From Cardiobacteriaceae bacterium (GTDB taxonomy: Bacteria; Pseudomonadota; Gammaproteobacteria; Cardiobacteriales; Cardiobacteriaceae), in contig JAFUTP010000058.1 in NCBI GenBank assembly GCA_017484165.1, positions 1 through 32,565 on the forward strand: a DNA stretch of 32,565 nucleotides, in the 5' to 3' direction. This document shows positions 17,501-25,329 of this stretch, piece by piece. The position numbers and the translations under genes are program-made. The number at the start of each line of letters is the position of its first letter. The first letter of the stretch is position 1. Below the pieces are notes generated by a model that made no database searches, was not told where the DNA came from, and saw only the letters and a list, made by a program, of their open reading frames with translations.

Positions 17501-20500
17501 AGCATCAGTTTTGATAATACCAAAGTGAGCGATATCAGCACTATCGGTGAAAATCTCGATATTGCGAACAGCACAGTTAGCGGAAATATCAACTCTACTG
17601 GACAGGCAAATAAGCTGAATATCAGTAGTTCATTGGTCGGTAATATTGTTGGTAATTCTTCTGATGCCAGCAAGCAAGAGGTTGTTGTTAAGGACAGCAT
17701 AATTTCTGATAACTTGTCTAGCCATAAGGTGAAATTGTCTAACACTAGCGTAGGCGGCACTGTTTCAGGTTCTATCGTTGATATTGATTTAGCTTCGGAT
17801 AAGAGAGTTGAAGAAGTTGTTATCAATAAAGGCGGAGAAGAAGCTTCGAAGATTACTGGCGTAGGCGTAATCAGCAGCATTAACGCAGAAAATGCGACTA
17901 GCAAACTCAATATTACCCCTAGCAAACAAGGTCAAATCAGCGGCATTAGCGTTGTAAGCGGTATAACTGGCAACTCAAAAGCAACACTTGCAATCGATGC
18001 CCAAAACGCTTCTTTGAATGCAGGTTCAGTTAATGGCTTCGGTAAGGTGGAATTTTCTAATTTAGCTACCGATCACAGCGCATTACAACTTACTGGTGCA
18101 GCAAATACAAGTCATTTTGCAAATGTATCGGTTGATGATTTGGACAAATACAACGACGGCAAGAAATATAAATTGGTTTCTTCCAATAATAAATTCACGG
18201 TTGCCGATAGCGTCTTAAATCAAAATATAGCTGGCAATGATTTCCACATTTTATCTGGAACTGAATATGCGGTTAATGAGTTTGGTTATCATCAAAATGA
18301 TGCCAAAACCGAACTTTATTTGAACTCCGAAAATGTTACCAAGCAAATCGAAAATAAACATTTCAGCGTTGCTTCTGATAGCGTAAAAGCGGTTATTGAT
18401 ATCGATAAAGCTGCCGACTATGCAGGTTTGAATATTACGGGGAACAGCAGCACAACTATTAACTATTCAGCTGGTGTTAATTTGGGCGTTATTGACGGTC
18501 GTGGCGGCGTGCTCAATGTTGGCACTGCGAAGAACCCTCTTGTTGAATCCACATTAAGAGAAGCAGAAAACATCAAGAATTTGAGTGCTTTGAATTTCTA
18601 CTTGCCTGCTGACATCTACAACGGTCAAAGATTTTTGGAGCTGACTTCAAGCGAAAAAACCGATTTGACTAATACCGCTATCACTGCTTACTTATCTGGT
18701 GATAAGAAGATCAATGACGGTGATATTGTTCAATTGATTACCAAACGAGCACCAGGTGGTGAAATCGAAATCGGTAAAAATAACAAGGTTGCCAAAGTTC
18801 AACAAGGTATTACGCTCACCACGACTGGTCAAACGATTCAACTGTCTGAACAAAAAGATGCCTTGGAACTTGTATTTAGCAAGGAAAACAAACCTACTAA
18901 TAACGACAATAACCAACAAGCTTCTGGCGGCAACAACGGTTCGGCTTCTACTGGTAACGGTTCAAGTTCAGTTCCTGCAACTAGCGCACCTGCAAATGTC
19001 GGTTCTGCTTCTGGTAACGGCAATAATCAGCAAGCTTCTACTGGCAGCAGTTCAAGCAGCACACCTGCAACTAGCGCACCTGCAAATAACGGCAACAAAC
19101 CAGTAGCTAGCGGTAACCAACAAACTCAACAGCAACCTGTTCAAGCTCAACAGCAACAACCTGTTCAAGCTCAACAGCAACAACCTGTTCAAGCTCAACA
19201 GCAACCTGCACAAGCTCAACAGCAACCTGCACAAGCTCAACAGCAACAACCTGTTCAAGCTCAACAGCAACAACCTGTTCAAGCAGTTGCTCAACCTGCG
19301 CAAACCATTACGGCGGCAGAACAGAAATTTGATGCTTCTGTATTTGAGATTCTTTCATCAACTTCGGTGCAAGAAGGTGAAGATCAAGCCACTGAAACCA
19401 AGAAAATTCAAGGCAATCTCTTCCCACTTTCTGGCAAAAACCAAACCGTCAATATCGCGAAGAATGTTGATTATGAAGGCTTGAATATTCAAGGCAACAA
19501 CACTGCTACGATTAACTTCCTCGACGGTTATAACCTTGGCGTTATTGATGGAGCACAAACTCTCAATATCGGCTTGGAAGATAAACCTACTGCGATGAAT
19601 GCTCGGACGGCGAAAAATATCAAGAATGTTGCTAACTTGAATTTCTATTTGCCAAGCGATATTCAAAATAATGATGTTGCATTGAGCTTATCTTCAAGTG
19701 AAAAAACCGACTTGTCGAATGTAGGTGTTACGGCTTACATTTCAGGCGATAGCAATATCTCTGACCAAGATAGAGTGCATTTGATAAACAAACCGAACGG
19801 TGGGGAAATTAGCATTGGCGCGAATAAAACAGCAACGGTGCAACAAGGTATAACCCTTTCTTCAATCGGTCAGGAAATTGTGCTTGCGGATGATAAATTG
19901 AACTTGGATTTAGTATTCCATCAAGAAAATAATCCAAGCTCTAACGGTCGAGTTACAACTACGGTAAATGAAAAAACGAAATCTTTGGTGCAAGCGAAAA
20001 TTGCCGCTCCTGCATTGATTAACCAAAGTTCGGAAAACTTGGCTGGTAGCTTGGATGACTTGTATTCATCAACACAAATGAACCGTAACTCGATTGGCGG
20101 TCAAGCATTTGCGAATGTCTCCGCTGCGGATCAAAAAATCACTACGGGCAGCCATATCGATATGAAAGGCGCGAATGTAAATGTCGGTTATGCACAAAAC
20201 ATTCAATCCGATGCTGGCACAACTTTGGCGGGAGTTTTTGCGGAATACAGCTATGCTGATTACGACACTTACCTCGACGACAGCACGCACGGTAACGGCG
20301 ATGTGAAAGCTTACGGTGTAGGCGTGTTCGCAAATCATACATTTGACAGCGGTTTCTATGTTCAAGGCAGCGTGAAGGGCGGTAAGACGAAGACTAACTA
20401 CTCTTCAAATGACTTCGTTCATTCTTTCGGAAATGGTGTTTCATACAAGACTGATTCCTCATACTTCGCTGGTTCAGTCGGTGCGGGACAAATCGTTGAT

Positions 20501-20884
20501 TTAGGTCAAAATGATAATCTCGACATCTACGGTAAATATATGTACACCTATGTTGGCTCTGATGATGCGAAATTGTCATCTGGTGAAACTTACCACTTTG
20601 ACAGCGTGAAGTCGAACCGTTTGCGTGCTGGTGTTCGTTATAACCACAACAGCAGTGAAAATGTGAAATTCTTTGCTGGCGCGGCTTATGAATACGAAAT
20701 GAACGGTAAGGCAAATGCCGAATATCAAGGCTACCGCTTACCAACTCCATCAATAAAAGGCTCTACGGCGATTGGCGAAGTCGGTATCGCAGTGAAATCT
20801 GGCAAAACCCAGTTTGAAACTTCACTGCAAGGCTTTGGCGGAAAACGCAAAGGCGCAATGCTGAAATTCGGAGTTCGCTTCTAA
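14510..20884 (+). CDS. Type Va autotransporter with repeated passenger domains
   Basis: 2124 residues. A long basic N-region and hydrophobic core end in QAAA (cleavage about 56/57). The passenger has an N-terminal beta-helix-like part. A homologous module ('NFYLPS... GDTN... QGITL... LDLVF' pattern) occurs three times, near residues 420-560, 1280-1460 and 1604-1809. Between them lie Ser/Asn/Gly/Gln-rich linkers (about 557-747 and 1460-1597) and a central Asn/Thr/Ser-rich helix (750-1280) with repeated 'N-S-T-x-G-x-V' rungs. The last about 270 residues form the autotransporter beta-barrel (PF03797), ending in Phe. Linker 1 contains a 19-residue tandem repeat and an isolated CTGLACLF segment; linker 2 has a QQQP(V/A)QAQ minisatellite. 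It is likely a surface adhesin; no protease or esterase motif was recognised. Expression is probably phase-variable through the upstream C16 tract. Confidence 0.92.
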   Translation: MNKQSRRKSNRKSGLQNSGLSNVSSNQVPKSSVNAIRAAIATASVIGAGFAGQAAADTFSLDGGNKFNNSSKNLSGTFNDNFFRPGKTSNLAGSAGFFDAKGSTQAVQIVQGTHQYTPNWYNAAKVNLGATGDATNLQNMKESLKIIRETNHIRTDSQYGENQPALQVSDVLMASSQIKTDWTANHSGHSPGGGVTWAAGENLGYGISATDVSYAWFSEKERCAGKNRQNCTWSGSTGHYLNMVGDSTTAGAAINSAGTYVTEGAYAGDNIFPTNNYYDLIPLDKTDLDRYEAQLDAYIDTGFYFYNEGNTVDVNGNIGTDSRVAGGYAWYKQDSATNNTVNVNKSATAGTVYGGYTTGGNTSNNIVNVYGNVGTVYGGYSENASATHSDNTINIISGKADNVYLGNGAANSGTVNFLGGSVVELKAVKGNGKANNAVLNLGAKGKDDANRTAMNTLKASGEVGGFNEYNFYLPSSVKAGDTALSADKATLGNAAVNVFVPGDTNLKSSESMHLIATNNGVSWNGKAQVHQGVTLKTDFGAVGVSGKNLDLSLNGAGSSTSTPTPSAPASEAPATEGSSSSNGNNQQASTANGSSSAPATSAPANNGSSSGSEGNQQASTGNGSANGSSSTTTPANNGSTSGSGNNQQASTGSSSGSSTPAAGSSGGEVCTGLACLFRPKPKPQQDTEQQASNGSNGSSSTTTTGGNQQAGNDSNGSSGTTTAGGNQQAGNDSNGSSSTTTTGGNQQVEANVDKSIFNISSNNSFANAGSSNNQAFNNVFTAAENTDNATINILANKDYKGVDIYGSKKGNSTININDAQNLGKIDTHASAAGNQTLTMTNSSSGAIKIDGKKGKATITNSTIDSFWSNNNSDGTGEFTFNHTTVNGNVEAENDKSLSITNNSKTGNVIANNTASVNIANSTTGDVFANSSKNFTIADSTVGNIVQNGGKQEASGKNIKITNSQAATLQIDTGLDSKVVIQNSQFDKYQSTYGNNSSSISFDNTKVSDISTIGENLDIANSTVSGNINSTGQANKLNISSSLVGNIVGNSSDASKQEVVVKDSIISDNLSSHKVKLSNTSVGGTVSGSIVDIDLASDKRVEEVVINKGGEEASKITGVGVISSINAENATSKLNITPSKQGQISGISVVSGITGNSKATLAIDAQNASLNAGSVNGFGKVEFSNLATDHSALQLTGAANTSHFANVSVDDLDKYNDGKKYKLVSSNNKFTVADSVLNQNIAGNDFHILSGTEYAVNEFGYHQNDAKTELYLNSENVTKQIENKHFSVASDSVKAVIDIDKAADYAGLNITGNSSTTINYSAGVNLGVIDGRGGVLNVGTAKNPLVESTLREAENIKNLSALNFYLPADIYNGQRFLELTSSEKTDLTNTAITAYLSGDKKINDGDIVQLITKRAPGGEIEIGKNNKVAKVQQGITLTTTGQTIQLSEQKDALELVFSKENKPTNNDNNQQASGGNNGSASTGNGSSSVPATSAPANVGSASGNGNNQQASTGSSSSSTPATSAPANNGNKPVASGNQQTQQQPVQAQQQQPVQAQQQQPVQAQQQPAQAQQQPAQAQQQQPVQAQQQQPVQAVAQPAQTITAAEQKFDASVFEILSSTSVQEGEDQATETKKIQGNLFPLSGKNQTVNIAKNVDYEGLNIQGNNTATINFLDGYNLGVIDGAQTLNIGLEDKPTAMNARTAKNIKNVANLNFYLPSDIQNNDVALSLSSSEKTDLSNVGVTAYISGDSNISDQDRVHLINKPNGGEISIGANKTATVQQGITLSSIGQEIVLADDKLNLDLVFHQENNPSSNGRVTTTVNEKTKSLVQAKIAAPALINQSSENLAGSLDDLYSSTQMNRNSIGGQAFANVSAADQKITTGSHIDMKGANVNVGYAQNIQSDAGTTLAGVFAEYSYADYDTYLDDSTHGNGDVKAYGVGVFANHTFDSGFYVQGSVKGGKTKTNYSSNDFVHSFGNGVSYKTDSSYFAGSVGAGQIVDLGQNDNLDIYGKYMYTYVGSDDAKLSSGETYHFDSVKSNRLRAGVRYNHNSSENVKFFAGAAYEYEMNGKANAEYQGYRLPTPSIKGSTAIGEVGIAVKSGKTQFETSLQGFGGKRKGAMLKFGVRF
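16595..16750 (+). repeat. 57-bp tandem repeat in the autotransporter linker
   Basis: About 2.7 units of 57 bases, each encoding NGSS(S/G)TTT(T/A)GGNQQAGNDS. The unit length is a multiple of three, so copy-number changes keep the frame. Confidence 0.85.
19123..19288 (+). repeat. Minisatellite encoding QQQP(V/A)QAQ in the autotransporter
   Basis: About seven units of 21 or 24 bases (CAACCTGTTCAAGCTCAACAG type). All units are multiples of three, so length changes keep the frame. Confidence 0.88.
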
Positions 20885-20992
20885 TAAAAAATCTAGGTCA
20901 AAAACCGAAGAAAAGCAGGTTGATGGTTGATAATAAATTTCTCCTGAAATCATCAATCTGCTGATAAAACAATTGTTTATTCAAACCCTCTT

Positions 20993-21020
20993 TCCCCCAG
21001 AAAATTGGGGGATTTTTTTT
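20993..21020 (+). terminator. Intrinsic terminator after the autotransporter
   Basis: TCCCCC (20993-20998) pairs with GGGGGA (21007-21012), followed by eight T. Confidence 0.92.
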
Positions 21021-21086
21021 GAGAAAATTACGGAATAAATACACAGTGCAAGAAAAACGATAAACCGTTTTGCATGAAACATTGAA

Positions 21087-21203
21087 GGGCTTGTCTAAAA
21101 ATTAGTAATTTTGACCTGCAAGCAAAAAATCTCTATCGCTAGATCCTTTGCTGTGCTTATGATGACGAGTAAAAAAATAGAACTAGTCTAAACTGAGATG
21201 CGA
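21087..21203 (+). repeat. Repeat family 1 (MITE-like), copy 5, diverged
   Basis: Starts GGGCTTGTCTAAAA, contains AAAAATCTCTATCGCTAGATCC and GATGACGAG, the segment ATAGAACTAG, and ends CTGAGATGCG. More diverged than the others. Confidence 0.7.
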
Positions 21204-21587
21204 ATTGAATTCAAAAAAGTTGCTTCGAGAAAATTCTTGTTCCTGAGTAAATATCCAATATGTGCGAGATAATCGTAGCGAAGAAGACTATCACCGTTAC
21301 ATAATGACACCATCAAATAAAACTGCTCGTTTGAAATATATCTTAAATTTACAAGAAGCTTGTGAGAAAAAAATAAATTCATTGCTTGCTCGAAATTAAA
21401 TATAAAGAGACACCGATTAAAAACCGTGCGGATAAATAAAAGCTACTGAACTTTATAAAAAAACATGCATCGACATAAACAATAAAGTACATGAGGAAAT
21501 TTATATGAAATACAATAAATAATTTGAGTGATAAGAAATTACCGTTCTTATTATTTTTCTTCAAAACCCTTGAATTTATCCAGCGCA
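21204..21587. other. AT-rich spacer with no supportable gene
   Basis: Two short minus-strand frames (21188-21382 and 21379-21609) have no ribosome binding site, no recognisable family and low-complexity composition. I see no RNA gene here. Confidence 0.5.
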
Positions 21588-21659
21588 ATTCGTCCAATTT
21601 ATACAACATTCGTCCAAAATAATATATAATTGGACGAATAAATCACAAATTGGACGAAT
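21588..21659 (+). promoter_or_regulatory. Four-site operator and promoter of the fic gene
   Basis: The 10-mer TTGGACGAAT occurs four times: inverted at 21588-21597 and 21608-21617, direct at 21630-21639 and 21650-21659. Start-to-start distances are 20, 22 and 20 bases, about two helical turns. A TATAAT box (21625-21630) lies in the centre, touching site 3. Site 4 ends four bases before the fic ATG and includes its only SD-like bases (GGA). This fits autorepression by the Fic protein's own winged helix, which is inference. Confidence 0.8.
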
Positions 21660-21663
21660 CAGA

Positions 21664-22728
21664 ATGAGAAATTTCGATTACCAACAACTGTTAAATAAGA
21701 CTTGGGATACAGACATCGTTAATTTAATTGCCAAAATTCACGAATTTAAGAGTAGAGAAAGCGTATTTTTACAGCACCAGTCAGAAAAGTTAGAGCGATT
21801 AGTTGATATTGCCAAAATACAAAGCATTGAATCTTCAAATAAAATTGAAGGCATTATCACAACAAACCAGCGAATGAAACAACTTTTTCGCGACAAAACT
21901 ACGCCCAAAAATCGCAACGAACAAGAAATTATTGGCTATCGCAATGTATTGAACACCATTCACGAGAATTATCCATATATTGCCTTGCGTCCGAGTTATA
22001 TTTTGCAATTACATCGAGATATGTTGAGTAAAGCCAATATTTCATCAGCAGGACAATTCAAAAATGTGCAGAATTATATTAACGAAACACAAGCTAATGG
22101 AGAAACCATTACACGATTTATTCCATTATCACCATTTGAAACACCGCAAGCCATAGAAAATTTATGTTTTGCATATAATCAAGCCATTGCCAAAGAACAA
22201 ATTGATGCTTTAATTTTAATTCCCACATTTATTATTGATTTTTTATGTATTCACCCATTTAATGACGGCAATGGAAGAATGAGTAGATTATTGTCGTTAT
22301 TGCTTTTATATCAACAGGGTTACAACATTGGTAAATATATTAGTCTTGAAAAACAAATTGAAACAACCAAAGACCAATATTATGACGCGTTATATTCATC
22401 AGACAGAAACTGGCACGAAAATAAAAACAACCCAACACCATTTATTCGTTATTTATTACAAATTATTCTATCTTGCTACACAGAATTAGCCCAAAGAATG
22501 GATAGTGTAGAAATAAGTTCTGCTAAAAAATTAAATTCATATCAAATTGTACATCAATTTGTTTTAACAAAAATTGGCAAATTTACCACTGCCGACATAT
22601 TAAACAACTGCCCCAATATAGGACGCTCATCAATTATTGTGGCGTTAAATAAATTAGTAGAAGAAAAAATTATTATTAAACAAGGCAATGGTAAGAATAC
22701 TTTTTATATAAGAAATAACGATTTATAA
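21664..22728 (+). CDS. Fic family protein with N-terminal inhibitory motif and C-terminal winged helix
   Basis: 354 residues. The Fic core motif H-P-F-N-D-G-N-G-R (197-205) is intact, including the catalytic His, the acidic residue and the GNGR anion loop, so AMP transfer from ATP to target proteins is expected. An inhibitory motif S-x-x-x-E-G (Ser58 to Gly63) lies near the N-terminus, placing it in class II (intramolecular inhibition), so no separate antitoxin is needed. The C-terminus (about 290-350) reads as a winged helix-turn-helix. Targets are unknown. The gene stands alone, convergent with queF, and its promoter carries four copies of TTGGACGAAT. It may be a toxin-like or stress-linked module. 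Confidence 0.92.
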   Translation: MRNFDYQQLLNKTWDTDIVNLIAKIHEFKSRESVFLQHQSEKLERLVDIAKIQSIESSNKIEGIITTNQRMKQLFRDKTTPKNRNEQEIIGYRNVLNTIHENYPYIALRPSYILQLHRDMLSKANISSAGQFKNVQNYINETQANGETITRFIPLSPFETPQAIENLCFAYNQAIAKEQIDALILIPTFIIDFLCIHPFNDGNGRMSRLLSLLLLYQQGYNIGKYISLEKQIETTKDQYYDALYSSDRNWHENKNNPTPFIRYLLQIILSCYTELAQRMDSVEISSAKKLNSYQIVHQFVLTKIGKFTTADILNNCPNIGRSSIIVALNKLVEEKIIIKQGNGKNTFYIRNNDL

Positions 22729-22756
22729 TCCAGTAAATACAACAATGCATATTTTT

Positions 22757-23233
22757 TCACCGTCTTTCTATATTGTTGAACAATCTCCTTTCGGCAAATT
22801 CTTCATATTTTGAACCTTTTTTTGCATAATTAGCTAGCGGATAAATTGCAATTCCACCGCGTGGTGTAAATATTCCTTCTACTTCTAAATATCGGGGATT
22901 TAATAGTTTTACTAAATCTTTCATAATTATATTTATACAATCTTCATGAAAATCACCGTGATTACGAAAACTAAATAAATAAAGCTTTAATGATTTACTT
23001 TCTACAATATATTCATCTGGAATATAACGGATATTTATGCATGCAAAATCAGGCTGCCCCGTTTTAGGACATAAAGAAGTAAATTCTGGACAATTAAGAC
23101 TAATCATATAATCATTTTCTTTATGCTTATTAGGGAATTTTTCTAGCACTTCTGGCGAATAATCATAAAGATAATTTGTATCTTTATTTCCGAGTAATGA
23201 AATACCGTTTAATTCTGCATCTGTTCTAGTCAT
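22757..23233 (-). CDS. queF: NADPH-dependent 7-cyano-7-deazaguanine reductase
   Basis: 158 residues, the short unimodular QueF type (YkvM-like). It reduces preQ0 to preQ1 in queuosine synthesis in the cytoplasm. Catalytic Cys55 in [11 protein letters not shown] with Asp62, the QueF motif E-S-K-S-L-K (78-83) and HEDC (96-99) are all present. A frame is open 63 bases upstream, but the ATG at 23233 has a good ribosome binding site (AAAGGAT) and starts [10 protein letters not shown]. The partner queC lies about 600 bases away on the same strand, separated by a decayed higBA module inserted on the other strand. Confidence 0.95.
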   Translation of the reverse strand: MTRTDAELNGISLLGNKDTNYLYDYSPEVLEKFPNKHKENDYMISLNCPEFTSLCPKTGQPDFACINIRYIPDEYIVESKSLKLYLFSFRNHGDFHEDCINIIMKDLVKLLNPRYLEVEGIFTPRGGIAIYPLANYAKKGSKYEEFAERRLFNNIERR

Positions 23234-23282
23234 ATTTTTATATCCTTTTGTCTTTATTTCGATACCGTTTATATCATATGTA

Positions 23283-23487
23283 AAAATTATTAGCATACGA
23301 ACTCAACTTTTTATGTTAAATCGTGCTACTAATCCGCAGGATATGAATACACCGAATTGGAAATTGCATAAACTTTCGGGAAAATTACATATTCAGTACT
23401 TATGTAACGGTTAATGCTAATTGGCGATTGACTTTTACATTCAACGGAAAAGATACTGAAATAGTGAATTATCAGGACTATCATTAG
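23283..23487 (+). pseudogene. higB: higB toxin remnant (RelE/HigB family), truncated and frameshifted
   Basis: The + strand reads [19 protein letters not shown] and then WKLHKLSGK in one frame. After a one-base shift near 23380-23395 it continues YVTVNANWRLTF, then NGKDTEIVNYQDYH and a stop at 23485-23487. This is the C-terminal two-thirds of a HigB mRNA interferase (compare the family pattern LHPLKG, V-N-x-N-W-R-I-T-F, V-x-Y-x-D-Y-H). The first about 30 residues are not found. HigB cleaves mRNA at the ribosome; this copy should be inactive. The TAG stop and following GAG form the ribosome binding site of the antitoxin remnant. Confidence 0.8.
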
Positions 23488-23496
23488 GAGTTATAG

Positions 23497-23798
23497 ATGC
23501 AAATGCACAACCCAGCTCACCAGGTGAGATTTTAAAAGAATGGATAGATGGAAATAGCATAACTGAAGTTGCTCAACGCTTGAATATTACTGGAAATATG
23601 CTATCGAGAATTTTAAACGGTAAAGCTAATATTAGTGCGGAGATGGCAATTAGATTGTCAATTTTGCTAGGTACAAGCAGTGAATTATGGCTAGGAATGC
23701 AAGAGCAATACGATTTATGGCAAGCAAAACAACGCAAGCACGACTTTGTCGTACCATTATCGCAACCGTTAAATAAGCAAGCTAAAAATGACTTGTAG
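23497..23798 (+). pseudogene. higA: higA antitoxin, frameshifted at codon 8
   Basis: From ATG 23497 the frame reads MQMHNPAHQVRF and stops. Restoring one base (CACCAGGTGAG to CACCCAGGTGAG) gives the HigA pattern MQMHNPAHPGEILKEW, then ITEVAQRLNIT and RILNGKANISAEMAIRLS. That is a helix-turn-helix antitoxin of the VapI/HigA type, which continues in the other frame to the stop at 23798. The open part from 23580 on is only the C-terminal segment. With the toxin also broken, the module is dead unless these are sequence errors. It sits between queF and queC. Confidence 0.82.
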
Positions 23799-23818
23799 GC
23801 TAATTAAATTCACCTAAT

Positions 23819-24475
23819 TTATAAAATCGGATCAATAATTCCTACCTTCTCGAAACCTTTTTTGCGTAATAAGCAGCTATCGCAAAGTCCGCAAGGTTTA
23901 TCATTGCTTTGATAACAACTCCAAGTAAATTGTAATGGAACTTGTAATTCGAGTGCTTTGCACACAATTTCACTTTTAGATAAATTAACTAGTGGTGTAT
24001 GTATTTTAATATTTTCTCCCGTACCAGAATTTATTGCCATATTTATTTTGCTAATAAAATCTGCTGAGCAATCGGGGTAACCGCTACTATCTTCCGCAAC
24101 AACACCGATAAAAATATCACTAGCATTTTCCTTTTGTGCAAGCGCTGCCGCAATGGAAAGAAAAACACCGTTACGGAAGGGCACATAAGTATTTGGCAAT
24201 TCATCTTTATTCAAATTATTTTCACGGATACTCAAACTTTTATCGGTTAATGAATTTCCACCGATTGCAGCAATAAAATCAACATTTAATACCGCTTTAT
24301 TTATAACTTCTAAATCATTACAAAGCAATTCAAAACAAGCTCTTTCTTTTTCCATTGTTCGTTGCTGATAATCAAAGTGCAGGGCAATGATTTCATAATC
24401 TTGTTGTCTTGCAATGTATGCACAAGTGGCAGAATCCATACCACCAGAGAGAATACAAACGGCTTTTTTCTTCAT
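23819..24475 (-). CDS. queC: 7-cyano-7-deazaguanine (preQ0) synthase
   Basis: 218 residues, normal for QueC. It converts 7-carboxy-7-deazaguanine to preQ0 with ATP and ammonia. The PP-loop S-G-G-M-D-S (10-15) is at the N-terminus, and the zinc-binding cysteines [15 protein letters not shown] are at the C-terminus. A good ribosome binding site (AAGGA) precedes the ATG. It is divergent from the yhhQ-type transporter across a 117-base region and pairs functionally with queF. queD and queE are not in the window. Confidence 0.97.
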   Translation of the reverse strand: MKKKAVCILSGGMDSATCAYIARQQDYEIIALHFDYQQRTMEKERACFELLCNDLEVINKAVLNVDFIAAIGGNSLTDKSLSIRENNLNKDELPNTYVPFRNGVFLSIAAALAQKENASDIFIGVVAEDSSGYPDCSADFISKINMAINSGTGENIKIHTPLVNLSKSEIVCKALELQVPLQFTWSCYQSNDKPCGLCDSCLLRKKGFEKVGIIDPIL

Positions 24476-24501
24476 TGTTTTTCCTTAATTGAAGTTTTAT
24501 C

Positions 24502-24507
24502 TATAAT
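24502..24507 (+). promoter_or_regulatory. Likely -10 box for the yhhQ-type transporter
   Basis: TATAAT at 24502-24507, about 45 bases upstream of the riboswitch; -35 match is weak. Confidence 0.4.
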
Positions 24508-24550
24508 ACGATGTTGCTTTTAGCAAAGCAATATTTTTTATCAATCAAAT

Positions 24551-24586
24551 AGTGGTTCGCAAACCTCCCACTATAAAAAACTAGGA
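24551..24586 (+). promoter_or_regulatory. preQ1-I riboswitch
   Basis: P1 pairs AGTGG (24551-24555) with CCACT (24568-24572). It is followed by the A-rich tail ATAAAAAACTAGGA, the conserved 3' part of class I preQ1 aptamers. The loop bases CCT (24564-24566) can form the pseudoknot with AGG (24583-24585). AGGA (24583-24586) is also the ribosome binding site of the downstream ATG at 24593, so ligand binding should block translation. It is a compact translational switch that turns off precursor uptake when preQ1 is plentiful. Confidence 0.9.
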
Positions 24587-24592
24587 ATTTTT

Positions 24593-25261
24593 ATGTATTC
24601 ATTCACACTTGAACAACGCCGCATTGCGCTTTGGCGTTTATCTTTATTTCATATTTTAATTATTGTTTCCAGTAATTATTTGGTGCAATTTCCATTCTCT
24701 ATCGGTAATATTAAGGCGACTTGGGGAGCTTTATCCTTTCCCTTTATTTTTGTGGCTACCGATTTGACTGTTCGTATTTTTGGCAAAAGCCAAGCACGCA
24801 AAATTGTGCTTTTAAGTATGCTTCCAGGTTTATTATTATCCTATCTGGTTTCGGTATTATTCATCGATGGGCATTGGACGAATTGGCAAAATTTAACCGT
24901 CTTAAATATTTTTGTAATCCGCATTGTGATTGCGAGTTTGCTGGCATATTTATTCGGGCAATTGCTGGATATTTTTATTTTTGACCGCCTCAGACGCTTA
25001 AAAACTTGGTGGATTGCGCCTTCTGCTTCTTCGATTTTAGGCAGTTTAGCGGATACTCTGGTATTTTTTGCAATTGCATTTTTTCATAGTTCTGATGCTT
25101 TTATGGCGGAAAATTGGCTGCATATTGCCTGCACTGATTATGCTTTTAAGATAACCGTTAATTTATTATTCTTTTTACCGATTTATGGCGTTGTTTTGCG
25201 TTATGTATTGAAAAAACTAGTTACGGTTAATCAAGCTTCAACAAATTCGCTGTTAAATTAA
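24593..25261 (+). CDS. yhhQ: Queuosine precursor (preQ0/preQ1) transporter, YhhQ family
   Basis: 222 residues with about six hydrophobic segments and the COG1738/YhhQ pattern (FPFSIGNIKATWGALSFP, VATDLTVRIFGK, SASSILGSLADTLVFF). The family imports 7-deazaguanine precursors across the inner membrane. The role is supported by the neighbouring queC and queF and by the preQ1-I aptamer overlapping its ribosome binding site. Having both synthesis genes and a transporter suggests mixed use of own and scavenged precursor. A terminator follows. Confidence 0.94.
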   Translation: MYSFTLEQRRIALWRLSLFHILIIVSSNYLVQFPFSIGNIKATWGALSFPFIFVATDLTVRIFGKSQARKIVLLSMLPGLLLSYLVSVLFIDGHWTNWQNLTVLNIFVIRIVIASLLAYLFGQLLDIFIFDRLRRLKTWWIAPSASSILGSLADTLVFFAIAFFHSSDAFMAENWLHIACTDYAFKITVNLLFFLPIYGVVLRYVLKKLVTVNQASTNSLLN

Positions 25262-25283
25262 AAATAATTGCACTGTTGCAATA

Positions 25284-25319
25284 AAAAAACCGCTCTGTTT
25301 TATACAAAGCGGTTTTTTA
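25284..25319. terminator. Bidirectional terminator between yhhQ and the DUF3861 gene
   Basis: AAAAAAACCGCT (25284-25295) and AGCGGTTTTTT (25309-25319) flank a short loop; A and T runs on both sides serve both convergent genes. Confidence 0.88.
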
Positions 25320-25329
25320 TTTTTACACT

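Noticed and set aside
19123-19288. CRISPR-like regular repeat
   Set aside because: The units are in-frame codons for Gln/Pro/Val/Ala without unique spacers.
19052-19303. 83-codon Leu-rich frame on the minus strand
   Set aside because: It is the antisense of the Gln-rich minisatellite of the autotransporter.
21188-21609. Two minus-strand frames (64 and 76 codons) before fic
   Set aside because: AT-rich, no ribosome binding site, no family resemblance; the second overlaps the operator array.
23580-23798. Intact 72-codon helix-turn-helix gene
   Set aside because: It is only the C-terminal part of higA after a frameshift; the true start is at 23497.
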